Positions 26,758 to 36,287 of a stretch of 64,000 bases of DNA are shown piece after piece (positions within the stretch are counted from its first letter, which is position 1; each line of letters begins with the position of its first letter). The position numbers were made by a program, and so were the translations under genes. Where the stretch lies: assembly GCF_017368455.1 (NCBI RefSeq), contig NZ_JAFNJU010000001.1, positions 372,001-436,000 of the forward strand. The letters are read 5' to 3'. This stretch comes from Proteiniclasticum aestuarii (GTDB lineage: Bacteria; Bacillota; Clostridia; Clostridiales; Clostridiaceae). The notes beneath the pieces were generated by a model. The model saw only the letters and a program-made list of their open reading frames with translations. It searched no databases and was not told where the DNA came from.

Positions 26758-28367
26758 TATTTTACCTTCATAACCCTTTCATTCCAGAATACATATTTAT
26801 GCAGGATTTTCACTCCACCAGAATAATCCATTCTTCTCGGCAGCGCAAGCTCCTTTTCATTCACAAAAATATGAGGAATCTCCTGATCATTCTCCGATGG
26901 TCTGATCTTGAGATTCATGGAGGCAAGTCTCAGCTCCTCTTCTTTCCGAAGAACGATATAGCCGCTCTCTGCAATCCTATAATCCATGATATCATAATTC
27001 TTGAAGTTTTGCGTAATCCTTATAAAAGGAGCTCCGAAATTATTATAGATCCCAAGTGTTGTGCCCCAGGGGAGCCCCAGGACCAAGATCAAAGTCACGA
27101 GAAGCAGCCCTCTTTTCACGGCCCCTTTTCTGAAAGCTGTTCCAACAAGAAAGACAAAATACACATAACTATGAGCCAGCATTTCCAGATTCAGAGCCAG
27201 CATATACTGACTCAGAAAATTCCCAAGATGAAAGGAGAAATCCGAAAATACGTCTACAAACGGGAGGAGGAGAAATGCAAGTCCCTGAAAAGGAAGCAGT
27301 AACACCCCCAGAAAAGAGAGATATGTAAAAACTGCATAAAGAGGCACAAGAATCATATTCCCGATGAACACGCCTAATGAGAATTCAGGAGACAGAGAAA
27401 CGATGATCGGAAAGGATAAGGAAAGTGCCGACAGGGTAAGCGACAGGGATAGGGAGACCGATGATGGCAGATGATGCATAGCGCTTACTATTTTCTGATG
27501 AAAAAGAAGAATACCCAGGGTAGATAGATACGTAAGAAGAAATCCGATTTTGAAGATGATATAGGGACTGAGAAAAGTCTGGATGAACATAGCAATGAAT
27601 AAACCTGTGACAGGATCCGGATCTCTTCTGAAGCAATAGCCCAAACTTCTGTATGTAATGGTCAGAAGGGTCCTGTAGCCTGGAATGCCGCTGATGAAGT
27701 ATGCATAAAGCCCCATGAAGAAGATATTTTTCCTGCCTAGCCTCATCTTCTTCAGCAGAATCTCCAGCAAAGCGAAATGAAAACCCGAAATAGACAGGAT
27801 ATGCATGATGCCCATGCTTTTCATGTCACCTTCCCGTCTCTCGCTGATGTCATCTTTGATCCCCAGTACCAGTGAGGACATCAGCGAGCCGTTGTCATAT
27901 CCGTATCGATGTACAAGTTCATCCGCAACTTTCTTCTTAAAGGAGATCAGCCTGGATCTGAAATCAGCAGTGATCTGTGGTTCTCTAACCACAAGGTTTC
28001 CCACATATCCACTTCCACCTGGAGAGAGAAACTCCACTTGAAAGGTTCCCCGAACCAGGTCCCCTTCATAGCAGTCGAAGAGATCCCCTTTAATGAGGTA
28101 CTTTCTGAATCCTTCCTGTACCACTATTGACCCGCTATACGTCTTGACGACTCTGACTTCTTCGGGAATCTGCGGTCTATAGTATAGAGAAAGGGCAGTT
28201 GCTGCAAGTAGAGGCATCAGCACGGTCACTGCAAGCATTTCTTTTCTGAATCTCACCGCACCTGCAGCAAGGACAAGAACTATGCACCCATTGACCCAGA
28301 ACGCCTGAACAGATAGGAGATACAGGCTGATGATGAAAAGTCCTACAGCCAGAACTAGTACATGCAC
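26757..28367 (-). CDS. comEC: ComEC/Rec2-family competence channel protein, short form
   Basis: ComEC forms the channel for single-stranded DNA entry during transformation. The 536 residues contain two N-terminal helices, the soluble OB-like region, then the Competence domain starting near SSLVLGIKDDISERR and MGIMHILSISGFHFALLEILLKK, followed by about eight membrane helices. Typical ComEC proteins are about 700-800 residues and end with a metallo-beta-lactamase domain. Here the segment after the last helix is only about 90 residues and has no HxHxDH motif. The frame ends cleanly and overlaps holA, so this looks like a natural short form rather than a frameshift. It overlaps the sigma gene by 13 nt. 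Confidence 0.88.
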   Translation of the reverse strand: MHVLVLAVGLFIISLYLLSVQAFWVNGCIVLVLAAGAVRFRKEMLAVTVLMPLLAATALSLYYRPQIPEEVRVVKTYSGSIVVQEGFRKYLIKGDLFDCYEGDLVRGTFQVEFLSPGGSGYVGNLVVREPQITADFRSRLISFKKKVADELVHRYGYDNGSLMSSLVLGIKDDISERREGDMKSMGIMHILSISGFHFALLEILLKKMRLGRKNIFFMGLYAYFISGIPGYRTLLTITYRSLGYCFRRDPDPVTGLFIAMFIQTFLSPYIIFKIGFLLTYLSTLGILLFHQKIVSAMHHLPSSVSLSLSLTLSALSLSFPIIVSLSPEFSLGVFIGNMILVPLYAVFTYLSFLGVLLLPFQGLAFLLLPFVDVFSDFSFHLGNFLSQYMLALNLEMLAHSYVYFVFLVGTAFRKGAVKRGLLLVTLILVLGLPWGTTLGIYNNFGAPFIRITQNFKNYDIMDYRIAESGYIVLRKEEELRLASMNLKIRPSENDQEIPHIFVNEKELALPRRMDYSGGVKILHKYVFWNERVMKVK

Positions 28368-28984
28368 TCGCTTTTCTCCATAAGCGTCAGCAGTTTCTTG
28401 CGCGCTCTCTTCTCCTCTCTCGACACGAACACCTGTGATTTATTGATGAGAACGCCTATTTCCTGCTGAGAAAGATCCTTATAGTATCTGTAGACCAGTA
28501 TTTCCTTCTGAAGAGGTGTAACCTGGTCCAGGAGATTCTCGATCAGTATTTTGTTGTGGGTATCCTTGAGATGATTCCAGGCATCTTCCGCTTCTCCTCT
28601 GTCACTTCTTATGTATTCCACAATTTCTTCCTGGGATTCCATGACATAGCCATCACGATTTCTGAGCTGGATGGACGAAATCGTCACTTCTCTTCTTGCA
28701 TGGTGTTCATACATCCTCTGCACTTCACCTCTGATCAGATAGTATGCATAGGTGATGAACTTATTCCCCATTTCAGGCTTGAAATTTTTCACAGCCTTGA
28801 TCAGACCCAGACACCCAGCCTGGAAAACGTCTTCCATATCCGTAGGATTGGACGAAGCATAATAATAATCCTTGATGATCTTGTAAATCAGTGCCTTGTT
28901 GTTTTCAATGATTTCTTCTTCGGCAATCTTATCCCCTTTCCTGATTTTCTCTATAAGTTCCTCATTACAATATATGGAAATCAA
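28355..28984 (-). CDS. Sigma-70-family RNA polymerase sigma factor
   Basis: The 209 residues have region 2 (DVFQAGCLGLIKAVKNFKPEMGNKFITYAYYLIRGEVQR, about 53-91), a shortened middle, and region 4 with a helix-turn-helix (SQQEIGVLINKSQVFVSREEKRARKKL). The layout is that of group 3 factors such as the sporulation or stress sigmas, but I cannot match it to a named one. The start is uncertain. The frame's only usual start is TTG 28984, which directly abuts its GGGAG; an ATA codon 9 nt after GGAG is better spaced. The 3' end overlaps comEC, which suggests a link to competence or DNA uptake. Confidence 0.88.
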   Translation of the reverse strand: MISIYCNEELIEKIRKGDKIAEEEIIENNKALIYKIIKDYYYASSNPTDMEDVFQAGCLGLIKAVKNFKPEMGNKFITYAYYLIRGEVQRMYEHHARREVTISSIQLRNRDGYVMESQEEIVEYIRSDRGEAEDAWNHLKDTHNKILIENLLDQVTPLQKEILVYRYYKDLSQQEIGVLINKSQVFVSREEKRARKKLLTLMEKSECMY

Positions 28985-29375
28985 CTCCCTTCTAGCTATA
29001 TGTCCTTAAATTACAGGGTATTACGTAATTTCTCAAGAGGAACCTGTCGACATAGAGAAAGAATGTATATGTATATAATGATTTCATAAATTATTACTAT
29101 AAATATATTTATTTTTGCATTAAATCTTAGCATTGTTGTTGTACTGTCAATCAGAATCCCTGAAACAGTTTTTTTCATATATTTGTATTATTTTTTGCCA
29201 TTTCAGAATTGATTACAGCTAAACAAAGTGCTTTCTGATTTTCATGATTAATCCAGGATTTGATGGCTCTGTCATGATTTCTGAATCCTATGAGAATTAT
29301 TCTAAACAAATCTCTGAACATTGACGAAAGAAATTTTCTGGTAAGAAGTGAATAGAATTATGATTTTTTAGCACG
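28985..29375. other. AT-rich intergenic region, no gene seen
   Basis: About 390 bases between the sigma gene start and the end of the M23 peptidase gene. It must hold the sigma gene's promoter. On the minus strand a TTGACA (reverse complement at about 29146-29151) has a TAAGAT 15 nt downstream, a suboptimal spacing. No ORF with a ribosome site or RNA gene was recognised. Confidence 0.5.
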
Positions 29376-29399
29376 AAAAAAGAGAGCTTTCACTCTCTT
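29376..29399 (-). terminator. Terminator after the M23 peptidase gene
   Basis: AAGAGAG-tgaaag-CTCTCTT followed by TTTT, 5 nt downstream of the stop. Confidence 0.88.
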
Positions 29400-29404
29400 C
29401 CATT

Positions 29405-30718
29405 CTATCTTACATAATTGGCGGGATTTGTATGCTGACCGTTGATTCTGATTTCAAAATGCAGATGAGGTCCTGTGCTTGCCCCTGTAGAGCCTACATA
29501 ACCTATCGTCTGTCCCTGCTTCACACTCTGGCCATAACTGATAGCAAAGCCACTCAGATGAGCATATAGAGAGGATACTCCGCCGCCATGGTCCACGATG
29601 ATGTAGTTTCCGTAACTGGAATTGTATTTTCTCAATATGACTGTTCCACTCTTAATCGAAACAACCGGCGTTCCGCTTGGAGCCGCGTAGTCCACACCAG
29701 TATGCATTCTTCTCACACCATAGATTGGGTGGATTCTGTATCCGTATGGTGAACTGATTCTACCTGATGTTGGGCGAACATATCCGCTTGAAGATACGAC
29801 GCTTCCTGAACTGGAATTGTTCGCTTCTTCCTTTTTCTTGGCTTCTTCTTCTCTTCTTGCTCTCTCTTCAGCTTCTCTGATCACTTTCTGAATTTCCGCT
29901 TCCAGAGCTGCATTCTCGTCCATGATGTCCCCGATGCTGCTGGCAAGTTCCTGTTCTTCCTGGGTCATATTTGCGATAAGGCTTCGCTTTTGATCTTCCA
30001 GAGTCTTCTGCTCGGAGAGCTTGTTTGTCACAGCTGCCTTTTCATTTTCCAATGCTGCCTTTTCATTTTCCAGTTCGGTTTTTTCAGTGTCGAGTTTCAC
30101 CTTGACAGCTTCAGATTCCTGCTTACTTACTTCCAGTTCTGTTCTTCTTTCTTCCAGATCAAGAATAATACCATCTATGATATCCATGACCTCACGGTCT
30201 TTCGCTGCCATTTTTTCAATGAACATCAGTCTTTCCGTAAAATCCACAATACTAGTAGATTCTAATAAAGTGAATATGATGCTGCCGAATGAATTGAACT
30301 TATATGCTGCTCTTACACGATCAGAGAGAATTCCCTCCTGTATCGCAAGCTCTTCTTCCTGTCCTCTGATTTCCTCATTCTGAACCTTGATATCTTCCTC
30401 CAGTTCGATGATTCTGCTTTCCATTGCCTGGATATCGAGAACCTTCTGGGCGATACCAGCTTCTTTGTTTGAGATGTTGTTGTTCAGAAGACTCACTTCA
30501 TTGGAAAGCGCATTGATCTCCTCAATGACTTTTTTCAGTTCGCTGTTGATCTCGCTTTTCCTATCCTGAATCTCCTTTTTCTCTTCTGTAAGCTCATTGA
30601 GTTTACTGTTGTTCTCATTGATCTGGTTCTTATATTTTGTTGTATCTGTAGCAAAAACGTTAACGGATGTGGTTATTAATAGGGATACTACAATACCTGC
30701 TGCAATCTTCTTCTTCAT
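29405..30718 (-). CDS. Secreted coiled-coil M23 peptidase (EnvC/PcsB-like)
   Basis: The product is predicted to act outside the membrane on peptidoglycan or to activate another hydrolase. From ATG 30718 (AGGAGGTAAGT upstream) it has 437 residues. A signal peptide ends near TSVNVFATDTTKY, then comes a long coiled coil (about 25-270, with LENEKAALENEKAAV repeats) and a short Ser-rich linker. The LytM domain contains HTGVDYAAPSGTPV and GPHLHFEIR, the zinc-binding HxxxD and HxH, so the peptidase site appears intact. This differs from EnvC proteins that have lost it. It is monocistronic, with an operator-like dyad upstream. Confidence 0.93.
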   Translation of the reverse strand: MKKKIAAGIVVSLLITTSVNVFATDTTKYKNQINENNSKLNELTEEKKEIQDRKSEINSELKKVIEEINALSNEVSLLNNNISNKEAGIAQKVLDIQAMESRIIELEEDIKVQNEEIRGQEEELAIQEGILSDRVRAAYKFNSFGSIIFTLLESTSIVDFTERLMFIEKMAAKDREVMDIIDGIILDLEERRTELEVSKQESEAVKVKLDTEKTELENEKAALENEKAAVTNKLSEQKTLEDQKRSLIANMTQEEQELASSIGDIMDENAALEAEIQKVIREAEERARREEEAKKKEEANNSSSGSVVSSSGYVRPTSGRISSPYGYRIHPIYGVRRMHTGVDYAAPSGTPVVSIKSGTVILRKYNSSYGNYIIVDHGGGVSSLYAHLSGFAISYGQSVKQGQTIGYVGSTGASTGPHLHFEIRINGQHTNPANYVR

Positions 30719-30809
30719 ACTTACCTCCTGACTCATAAAGCCATTTTACACTAATTTAAGAGATAAATTAAGGTTTCTTAATAAGTTTCACATTTATATT
30801 CACATTTTA

Positions 30810-30829
30810 TACCAAACGGTATTTTGGTA
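30810..30829. promoter_or_regulatory. Inverted repeat over the M23 peptidase promoter
   Basis: TACCAAA-cggtat-TTTGGTA is a perfect 7-bp dyad. On the minus strand its inner end runs into TTGGTATAAAAT, an extended -10-like sequence about 90 nt before the gene, so a bound protein would block the promoter. The regulator is unknown. Confidence 0.4.
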
Positions 30830-30971
30830 ATAGTCTAAATATCAGAATTAACTGAATATTAACAGTATGCACCTGATTCATTGTGAATAGATATCTCCCA
30901 TGATTTTATACATCAAGGATTCTGAGTGGTCTTGCAAGAACCTCTCTATTCGGTCTGCAACGTAATAACAA

Positions 30972-30997
30972 GGCCTGCAGCATCACTGCTGCAGGCC
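30972..30997 (-). terminator. Terminator at the end of the V/A-ATPase operon
   Basis: GGCCTGCAGCA-gtga-TGCTGCAGGCC, a perfect 11-bp GC-rich stem 7 nt after the subunit D stop. The tail is TTGTTATTACG. Confidence 0.8.
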
Positions 30998-31003
30998 CTG
31001 CCC

Positions 31004-31630
31004 TTATGATCTGGTTTTCTTGTCTTTCTTCATCTTTATTACCTTCTGCCTGGTGAACTCTTCACGTTCCTTTTCCTCCAGAGCTTCTGTAATAAATTTG
31101 ATATTCTCTTCAAACTCAGGTATCACAATATTCTGGAGCGCATTGGCTCGTTTCTGTGACTTTCTGATGGCGTTGGCCAGTCTGTACACGCTGTTCTCCA
31201 CTTCTGCCAGAACAACCGTAAGATGCTTCACCTCGTGAAACATACGATAAGCATAGTCGAATTTTGTATTGGCTCGTTCCATGCCATAGGTCAGTTTCAA
31301 CGGCTTGTTCTCATAGATGACTTTCGGTATTTCCACACCCATGACACTGCGATAGCTCATGGAAATTCCATCGTCGATGGGAACCATATTGGTCAGATCT
31401 GAAATGATACCCAGTGTCGTGTTCGCTTCCTGCAATGCCTGATAGGCTTTCCCGAATACGACTGATATCTCATCTCTCAGTTTTTTGATGTCATCCAGAT
31501 TGGACATGATTTCTCTTATGAGTATGTTTCTTTTTCTGTCCATCAGGTCAAACCCGACTTTCGCCAGCGCATTGGACTTCTTGATCGCCATCAGATTTCC
31601 TTTGGTAGGAAAAACTTGCTTATTTGCCAT
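31004..31630 (-). CDS. ntpD: V/A-type ATP synthase subunit D
   Basis: Subunit D is the central rotor shaft inside the A3B3 hexamer. The 208 residues begin KQVFPTKGNLMAIKKSNALAKVGFDLMDRKRNILIREIM, the conserved N-terminal helix, and end with the second long helix (LANAIRKSQKRANALQNIVIPEFEENIKFITEALEEKEREEFTRQKVIK). It is the last gene of the operon, 2 nt after subunit B. Confidence 0.97.
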   Translation of the reverse strand: MANKQVFPTKGNLMAIKKSNALAKVGFDLMDRKRNILIREIMSNLDDIKKLRDEISVVFGKAYQALQEANTTLGIISDLTNMVPIDDGISMSYRSVMGVEIPKVIYENKPLKLTYGMERANTKFDYAYRMFHEVKHLTVVLAEVENSVYRLANAIRKSQKRANALQNIVIPEFEENIKFITEALEEKEREEFTRQKVIKMKKDKKTRS

Positions 31631-31632
31631 AA

Positions 31633-33075
31633 TTACTCACCATCCGTTGCGAGCTCTTTGATAATCGTCCTTTCAGTCAGATCAAATCGTTTGAACGCTC
31701 GTTCACGATTGTGATATTTTTCAAGGATTTCCGAGTCGATTCTGTCTAGCTCCGGTTTAGGAAGAATGGACAGCAGATCCCATCCCAGTTCAAGTGTTTC
31801 TATGACATCTCGATTGCTTTCCATTCCCTGTGCAAGAAATTCAGCTTCGAACAGTTTACCGAACTCGATATACTGTTTGTCTACATCACTTAACTCCTCT
31901 TCACCGATTACAGAGGCAAGACTTCTTGCATCCTGCACTTTTGCATAACAGGCGAAAAGCTGGTTTGCCACCGATGAATGGTCGATTCTGGTATATCCAT
32001 CACCGATTCCATCCTTCATAAGTCTTGAAAGTGATGGTAGAATTCCTACAGGAGGGTACACCCCCATCTGATGAAGCTCTCTGTCAAGCACGATCTGCCC
32101 TTCTGTGATATACCCGGTAAGGTCCGGAATCGGATGCGTAATATCGTCATTTGGCATCGTCAGGATTGGAATCTGGGTTACTGAACCCTTTGCACCCTCG
32201 ATGATACCGGCTCTTTCGTATAAGGATGATAAATCAGAATATAAATATCCTGGATATCCCTTTCTTCCTGGAATTTCACCTTTACTGCTTGAAAATTCTC
32301 TTAAAGCTTCACAATAAGATGTCATGTCTGTAAGAATTACAAGTATATGCATATCATGCTCGTATGCAAGATATTCAGCCACTGTCAATGCACATCTTGG
32401 AGCGATGGTACGCTCGATGATGGGATCATCTGACAGATTGATGAACATCACAACATTTTCCATTACGCCAGCTTCTTCAAGAGATCTCTTGAAGTAATCT
32501 GCCACGTCATTCTTTACACCCATTGCAGCAAATACAACTGCAAAGTTCTTTCCATCTCCTTCAGAAATCTTCGCCTGTTTGACAATCTGTACAGCAAGCT
32601 CATTATGAGGCATTCCTGAACCGGAGAATATTGGAAGCTTCTGACCTCTGATTAGAGTTGTCAGCGCATCTATACTCGAAATACCGGTATTGATGTAGTT
32701 TCTTGGATAAACTCTGGATACCGGATTCAGCGGCAGTCCATTGATATCCGCTGTTTTATCGGCAAATACTTTACCAAGCCCATCTATGGGTTTTCCGGAG
32801 CCGTTGAAGATCCTTCCAAGCACTTCCTTGGAAAGCGGTATTTCCATAGGTTTGCCTATAAATTTCGTCTTTGTGTTTTTCAGTGAGAGTCTGTTCGTAC
32901 CTTCAAAAACCTGTACGACTACCCTCTTTCCCTCGATCTGGACCACACGTCCCATTTTGTTCGTGCCGTCATCCATCGAGATTTCTACCATTTCCTCAAA
33001 TCCCACATTCTCAACATTGTCGAGAATGACCAATGGACCGTTTATTTCACTTAGTCCTAAATATTGAAGGCTCAA
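31633..33075 (-). CDS. ntpB: V/A-type ATP synthase subunit B
   Basis: Subunit B is the non-catalytic nucleotide-binding-fold subunit of the head. The 480 residues show the beta-barrel start, [44 protein letters not shown] in place of a P-loop, and the [42 protein letters not shown] region. Translation starts at TTG 33075, with AAAGGAGGAAATCAA upstream. The gene lies 19 nt after subunit A. All family motifs are intact. Confidence 0.97.
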   Translation of the reverse strand: MSLQYLGLSEINGPLVILDNVENVGFEEMVEISMDDGTNKMGRVVQIEGKRVVVQVFEGTNRLSLKNTKTKFIGKPMEIPLSKEVLGRIFNGSGKPIDGLGKVFADKTADINGLPLNPVSRVYPRNYINTGISSIDALTTLIRGQKLPIFSGSGMPHNELAVQIVKQAKISEGDGKNFAVVFAAMGVKNDVADYFKRSLEEAGVMENVVMFINLSDDPIIERTIAPRCALTVAEYLAYEHDMHILVILTDMTSYCEALREFSSSKGEIPGRKGYPGYLYSDLSSLYERAGIIEGAKGSVTQIPILTMPNDDITHPIPDLTGYITEGQIVLDRELHQMGVYPPVGILPSLSRLMKDGIGDGYTRIDHSSVANQLFACYAKVQDARSLASVIGEEELSDVDKQYIEFGKLFEAEFLAQGMESNRDVIETLELGWDLLSILPKPELDRIDSEILEKYHNRERAFKRFDLTERTIIKELATDGE

Positions 33076-33094
33076 TTGATTTCCTCCTTTCAGT

Positions 33095-34846
33095 TTAATA
33101 TACCTTGGCTATTGCATTCTCAATCAGACGGAAATAATCATCAAGCTTTCCAATATCGTCATTGGGCACGTCATATTTCATTCTGGTTATCTTTTCGAAT
33201 ATACCGGTTCCGAGCAGCATGTTCAGTGATTTTCCTGAAACCAGATACTCTCTGGATTTCTTGTTCAGATACAAGATCACGTCCATCATCTTCATCTGCT
33301 TTTCCAGCGGCACATATGTGTCATCTTTATGGAATGCATTCTGCTGCAGGAATCCGACTCTGATAACTTTAGCAATTTCAATGACAAGCTTCTGATCGTC
33401 CGGAAGGACATCACTACCAATCAGCTTTACGATTTCCATAAGCTTATTTTCCTCAGCCAGCAATGTAGTAATTTCCTTTCTGTTTACCAGGAATCTCGGA
33501 CTGATGTTCTTGTTGTACCATCTTGATAAATCCACAATGTATTCCGAGTAGGACTGGTTCCAGTTGATCGCGGAATAATGCCTGATATAAGCCAGCTGCT
33601 TATCCAGCGCCCAGAAACATCGGACAAATCTTTTGGTATTCTGTGTTACAGGCTCCGAAAAGTCTGCTCCCTGTGGTGAAACAGCCCCAATGATGGATAC
33701 AGAACCTTCCGTAAAGTTCAGATTCTCAACATATCCTGCTCTCTCATAGAACTGCGCAATTCGGCTGGGAAGATATGCAGGGAAACCTTCTTCCGCAGGC
33801 ATTTCTTCAAGTCTACCACTGATTTCACGTAATGCTTCCGCCCATCTTGATGTGGAGTCCGCCATCATGGCAACGTGATAACCCATGTCTCTATAGTATT
33901 CAGCAAGAGTTACACCTGTATAGATACTGGCTTCTCTCGCGGCCACTGGCATATTGGATGTGTTTGCAATCAGAACCGTTCTTTCCAGAAGCGGTCTGTT
34001 GGACTTTGGATCGATTAGTTCTGAGAACTCTTCAAGAACCTGGGTCATCTCATTACCACGCTCTCCGCATCCCACATAAACGATGATATCGGCATCACAC
34101 CACTTTGCCAGCTGATGCTGGGTCATGGTTTTGCCAGTTCCGAAACCTCCTGGTATCGCAGCCGTTCCCCCTTTAGCTATAGGAAACAGAGTGTCGATGA
34201 CTCTCTGTCCTGTAATAAGAGGAATGGAGATCGGAAGTCTCTTCTTAATAGGTCTTGGTGTCTTGATCGGCCATTTCTGGATCAGTGTGAGTTCATGAGT
34301 TACATCATTCTCATCTTTGATCTTAACGACACAGTCATTTATGGTGTACTGCCCATCTTCAGCAACCTCGATTACAGTTCCTGAAACCGTTGGCGGCACC
34401 ATCAGCCTATGTTCAATCAGTCTCGTCTCTGGAACCACACCATAAATCTGACCAGGCAGCAGCTGATCCCCCACTTTCACTTTAAGTGTGACGTCCCACA
34501 TTTTCTTATGGTCCAGAGCTTCCACATTGCTTCCTGGTTCAATGAACGCTCCAGATTTCATCGCAATATCTTTTAAGGGTCTCTCGATTCCATCAAAGAT
34601 GTTCTTCATGATACCAGGTCCCAGTGTTACTGAGATTGGTGTACCAGTAGTGAATACCGGTTCCCCGGGTTTCAGACTGGTTGTACTCTCATATACCTGA
34701 ATTGTAGTATACTCCTTGCTGATGGAGATGACCTCTCCCAATAGCTCATTGTGTCCTACATAAACCATTTCAAGCATTTCGAAATCCTTGGTATCCTTCA
34801 CCGTAATAACGGGACCATTGATGGAATATATTTTATTATCACTCAA
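33095..34846 (-). CDS. ntpA: V/A-type ATP synthase catalytic subunit A
   Basis: Subunit A hydrolyses or makes ATP. The product is 583 residues, with P-loop GFGTGKT at about 234-240, the non-homologous bulge domain before it, [12 protein letters not shown], and the [43 protein letters not shown] region. I chose TTG 34846 because AGAGGTGATAAT precedes it; ATG 34873 would place that ribosome site inside the gene. It lies between subunits E and B in the operon. Confidence 0.96.
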   Translation of the reverse strand: MSDNKIYSINGPVITVKDTKDFEMLEMVYVGHNELLGEVISISKEYTTIQVYESTTSLKPGEPVFTTGTPISVTLGPGIMKNIFDGIERPLKDIAMKSGAFIEPGSNVEALDHKKMWDVTLKVKVGDQLLPGQIYGVVPETRLIEHRLMVPPTVSGTVIEVAEDGQYTINDCVVKIKDENDVTHELTLIQKWPIKTPRPIKKRLPISIPLITGQRVIDTLFPIAKGGTAAIPGGFGTGKTMTQHQLAKWCDADIIVYVGCGERGNEMTQVLEEFSELIDPKSNRPLLERTVLIANTSNMPVAAREASIYTGVTLAEYYRDMGYHVAMMADSTSRWAEALREISGRLEEMPAEEGFPAYLPSRIAQFYERAGYVENLNFTEGSVSIIGAVSPQGADFSEPVTQNTKRFVRCFWALDKQLAYIRHYSAINWNQSYSEYIVDLSRWYNKNISPRFLVNRKEITTLLAEENKLMEIVKLIGSDVLPDDQKLVIEIAKVIRVGFLQQNAFHKDDTYVPLEKQMKMMDVILYLNKKSREYLVSGKSLNMLLGTGIFEKITRMKYDVPNDDIGKLDDYFRLIENAIAKVY

Positions 34847-34885
34847 ATTATCACCTCTTCGCATTTCATACAATGCCCTGTGAAC

Positions 34886-35485
34886 TTAACCAATTATCAG
34901 TTCAGGATTGGCATAAAACATTTCTCTTTCTTCTTTCAGCCTTGCATCATAGGTTTCATTGATAATGATTCTATCTTGATGAAATTCGAGTATAAACCCG
35001 CCAATTTCGATGCTTTCATCCGACTTCACCGTAATTTGCCCACCAAAGCTTTCAAGAAGTTCATCTGCGAGACTCATATCCTTTTCCGCTAGTCTTAATA
35101 GCCCATCAGAATGATACTGACTGCTCAGCAGACTGATCTTCTCTTTCATCTTTTCCTTATAGTCACTTGTCTTTGTATATCCTATAAGCTTCTCTCTGAT
35201 TTCCACAAAAAGGTTGTTGATCAGATCCTGCCTCTTCTTCATCAGCTTTCTCTGATTGTCATCAGCCATTCTGCTCAGGGAGATTGCGTGTTCGCTGTCC
35301 ATGGATTTGACTTCCTGACTCACAATGATTTCCGCATTGCTTCTGGCAGTCTCTTCCAGTTCCTTGATATTTTTGTTCTTGATATTTTCAATTTCCTTCT
35401 GGATTTTCTTTATCTCATTTTGAGAAACTCTCTCAATTTCGCCTTTAAAATACTCTTCCAGCTCTTCAATCGTATTATACTGCAT
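34886..35485 (-). CDS. ntpE: V/A-type ATP synthase subunit E (peripheral stalk)
   Basis: Subunit E with the small H/G subunit forms the peripheral stalks. From ATG 35485 (GAGGTGATAAGA upstream) the product is 199 residues. The first 110 residues are a charged coiled coil (YFKGEIERVSQNEIKKIQKEIENIKNKN); the C-terminal half is a small globular domain (GQITVKSDESIEIGGFILEFHQDRIIINETYDARL). It lies 10 nt after subunit F. Confidence 0.93.
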   Translation of the reverse strand: MQYNTIEELEEYFKGEIERVSQNEIKKIQKEIENIKNKNIKELEETARSNAEIIVSQEVKSMDSEHAISLSRMADDNQRKLMKKRQDLINNLFVEIREKLIGYTKTSDYKEKMKEKISLLSSQYHSDGLLRLAEKDMSLADELLESFGGQITVKSDESIEIGGFILEFHQDRIIINETYDARLKEEREMFYANPELIIG

Positions 35486-35495
35486 TCTTATCACC

Positions 35496-35804
35496 TCATA
35501 ATTTCACGCCGATGGCTTCACTCACATATCTGTCTATGGTTTCACCGATTTTGTGTTTCCCGTGACGATCTGGAACTTCAACAATCAGCGGTTTGAGCTG
35601 TCTTAATTTCAATTCGGAAATAACCTCTGGACAGGTTTCAATGAGTTTTGTTGTAATAAGCACGATGGCAATTTCTTCATTATGCATCGCTTTCTCAAGT
35701 TCCATCAGAACTTCGTGTCGCTCATGGACAACAACTCCTTCGATTCCAGCCAAACGCATTCCCATTTGGGTATCGATGTTATCGCTTATCAGGAAAAACT
35801 TCAT
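35496..35804 (-). CDS. ntpG: V/A-type ATP synthase subunit F
   Basis: Subunit F binds subunit D in the central shaft and modulates rotation. The 102 residues have the Rossmann-like start FFLISDNIDTQMGMRLAGIEGVVV, the central strand IAIVLITTKLIETCPEVI and the PLIVEVPDRHG loop seen in bacterial and archaeal F subunits. In Enterococcus nomenclature this gene is ntpG. It lies between K and E. Confidence 0.93.
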   Translation of the reverse strand: MKFFLISDNIDTQMGMRLAGIEGVVVHERHEVLMELEKAMHNEEIAIVLITTKLIETCPEVISELKLRQLKPLIVEVPDRHGKHKIGETIDRYVSEAIGVKL

Positions 35805-35823
35805 GGAAACCTCCTTGTCAGTT

Positions 35824-36273
35824 TTATAGCTTATTGATGATCAGGATGGAAATCAGCAGTCCATAGATCGCAACACCTTCACCCAGCGCAACGAAGATCA
35901 GGGACTTACCGAAGTTCTTTTCATTCTCTGAGAATGCACCGATCGCAGCAGGAGCTGCAGCAGCAACGGCGATACCAGCACCTAATGCTGACATTCCTGT
36001 AGCCAGGGCAGCACTGATGAATCCAAGGCCCTGTGCATTGGTACCCATGATTCCGTTAGCAGCGGTTGCTGTTTCTTCTGCAGCAAGTACTGATAAATCA
36101 CCAGCGGAGAAGATCACAGAACCGACAATCACAACAAAGAACATGACAATATGGCTGATTAATCTGGTCTTGGCAGACTGTCCACTGATCTTGCCTCTGA
36201 AGACCTTGATGAGTGGTAATGAAATCAGAACGATGAGCACCATTGGGATAAGTAATTCAATAATATTTAACAT
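35824..36273 (-). CDS. ntpK: V/A-type ATP synthase membrane rotor subunit K (c-type)
   Basis: Subunit K forms the membrane ring that carries protons or Na+. The 149 residues are not a plain duplicated hairpin. The C-terminal half is a canonical c hairpin (GLGFISAALATGMSALGAGIAVAAAAPAAIG, a polar loop, then LIFVALGEGVAIYGLLISILI with the carboxylate Glu). The N-terminal half has two unrelated helices (about 5-25 and 42-60) and an exported-looking VLAAEETATAAN stretch. Only one ion-binding carboxylate is present per chain. The residue after the Glu is Gly, so the ET/ES pattern typical of Na+ F-type rings is absent; the coupling ion cannot be decided. Confidence 0.9.
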   Translation of the reverse strand: MLNIIELLIPMVLIVLISLPLIKVFRGKISGQSAKTRLISHIVMFFVVIVGSVIFSAGDLSVLAAEETATAANGIMGTNAQGLGFISAALATGMSALGAGIAVAAAAPAAIGAFSENEKNFGKSLIFVALGEGVAIYGLLISILIINKL

Positions 36274-36287
36274 AATTTAATCCTCCA

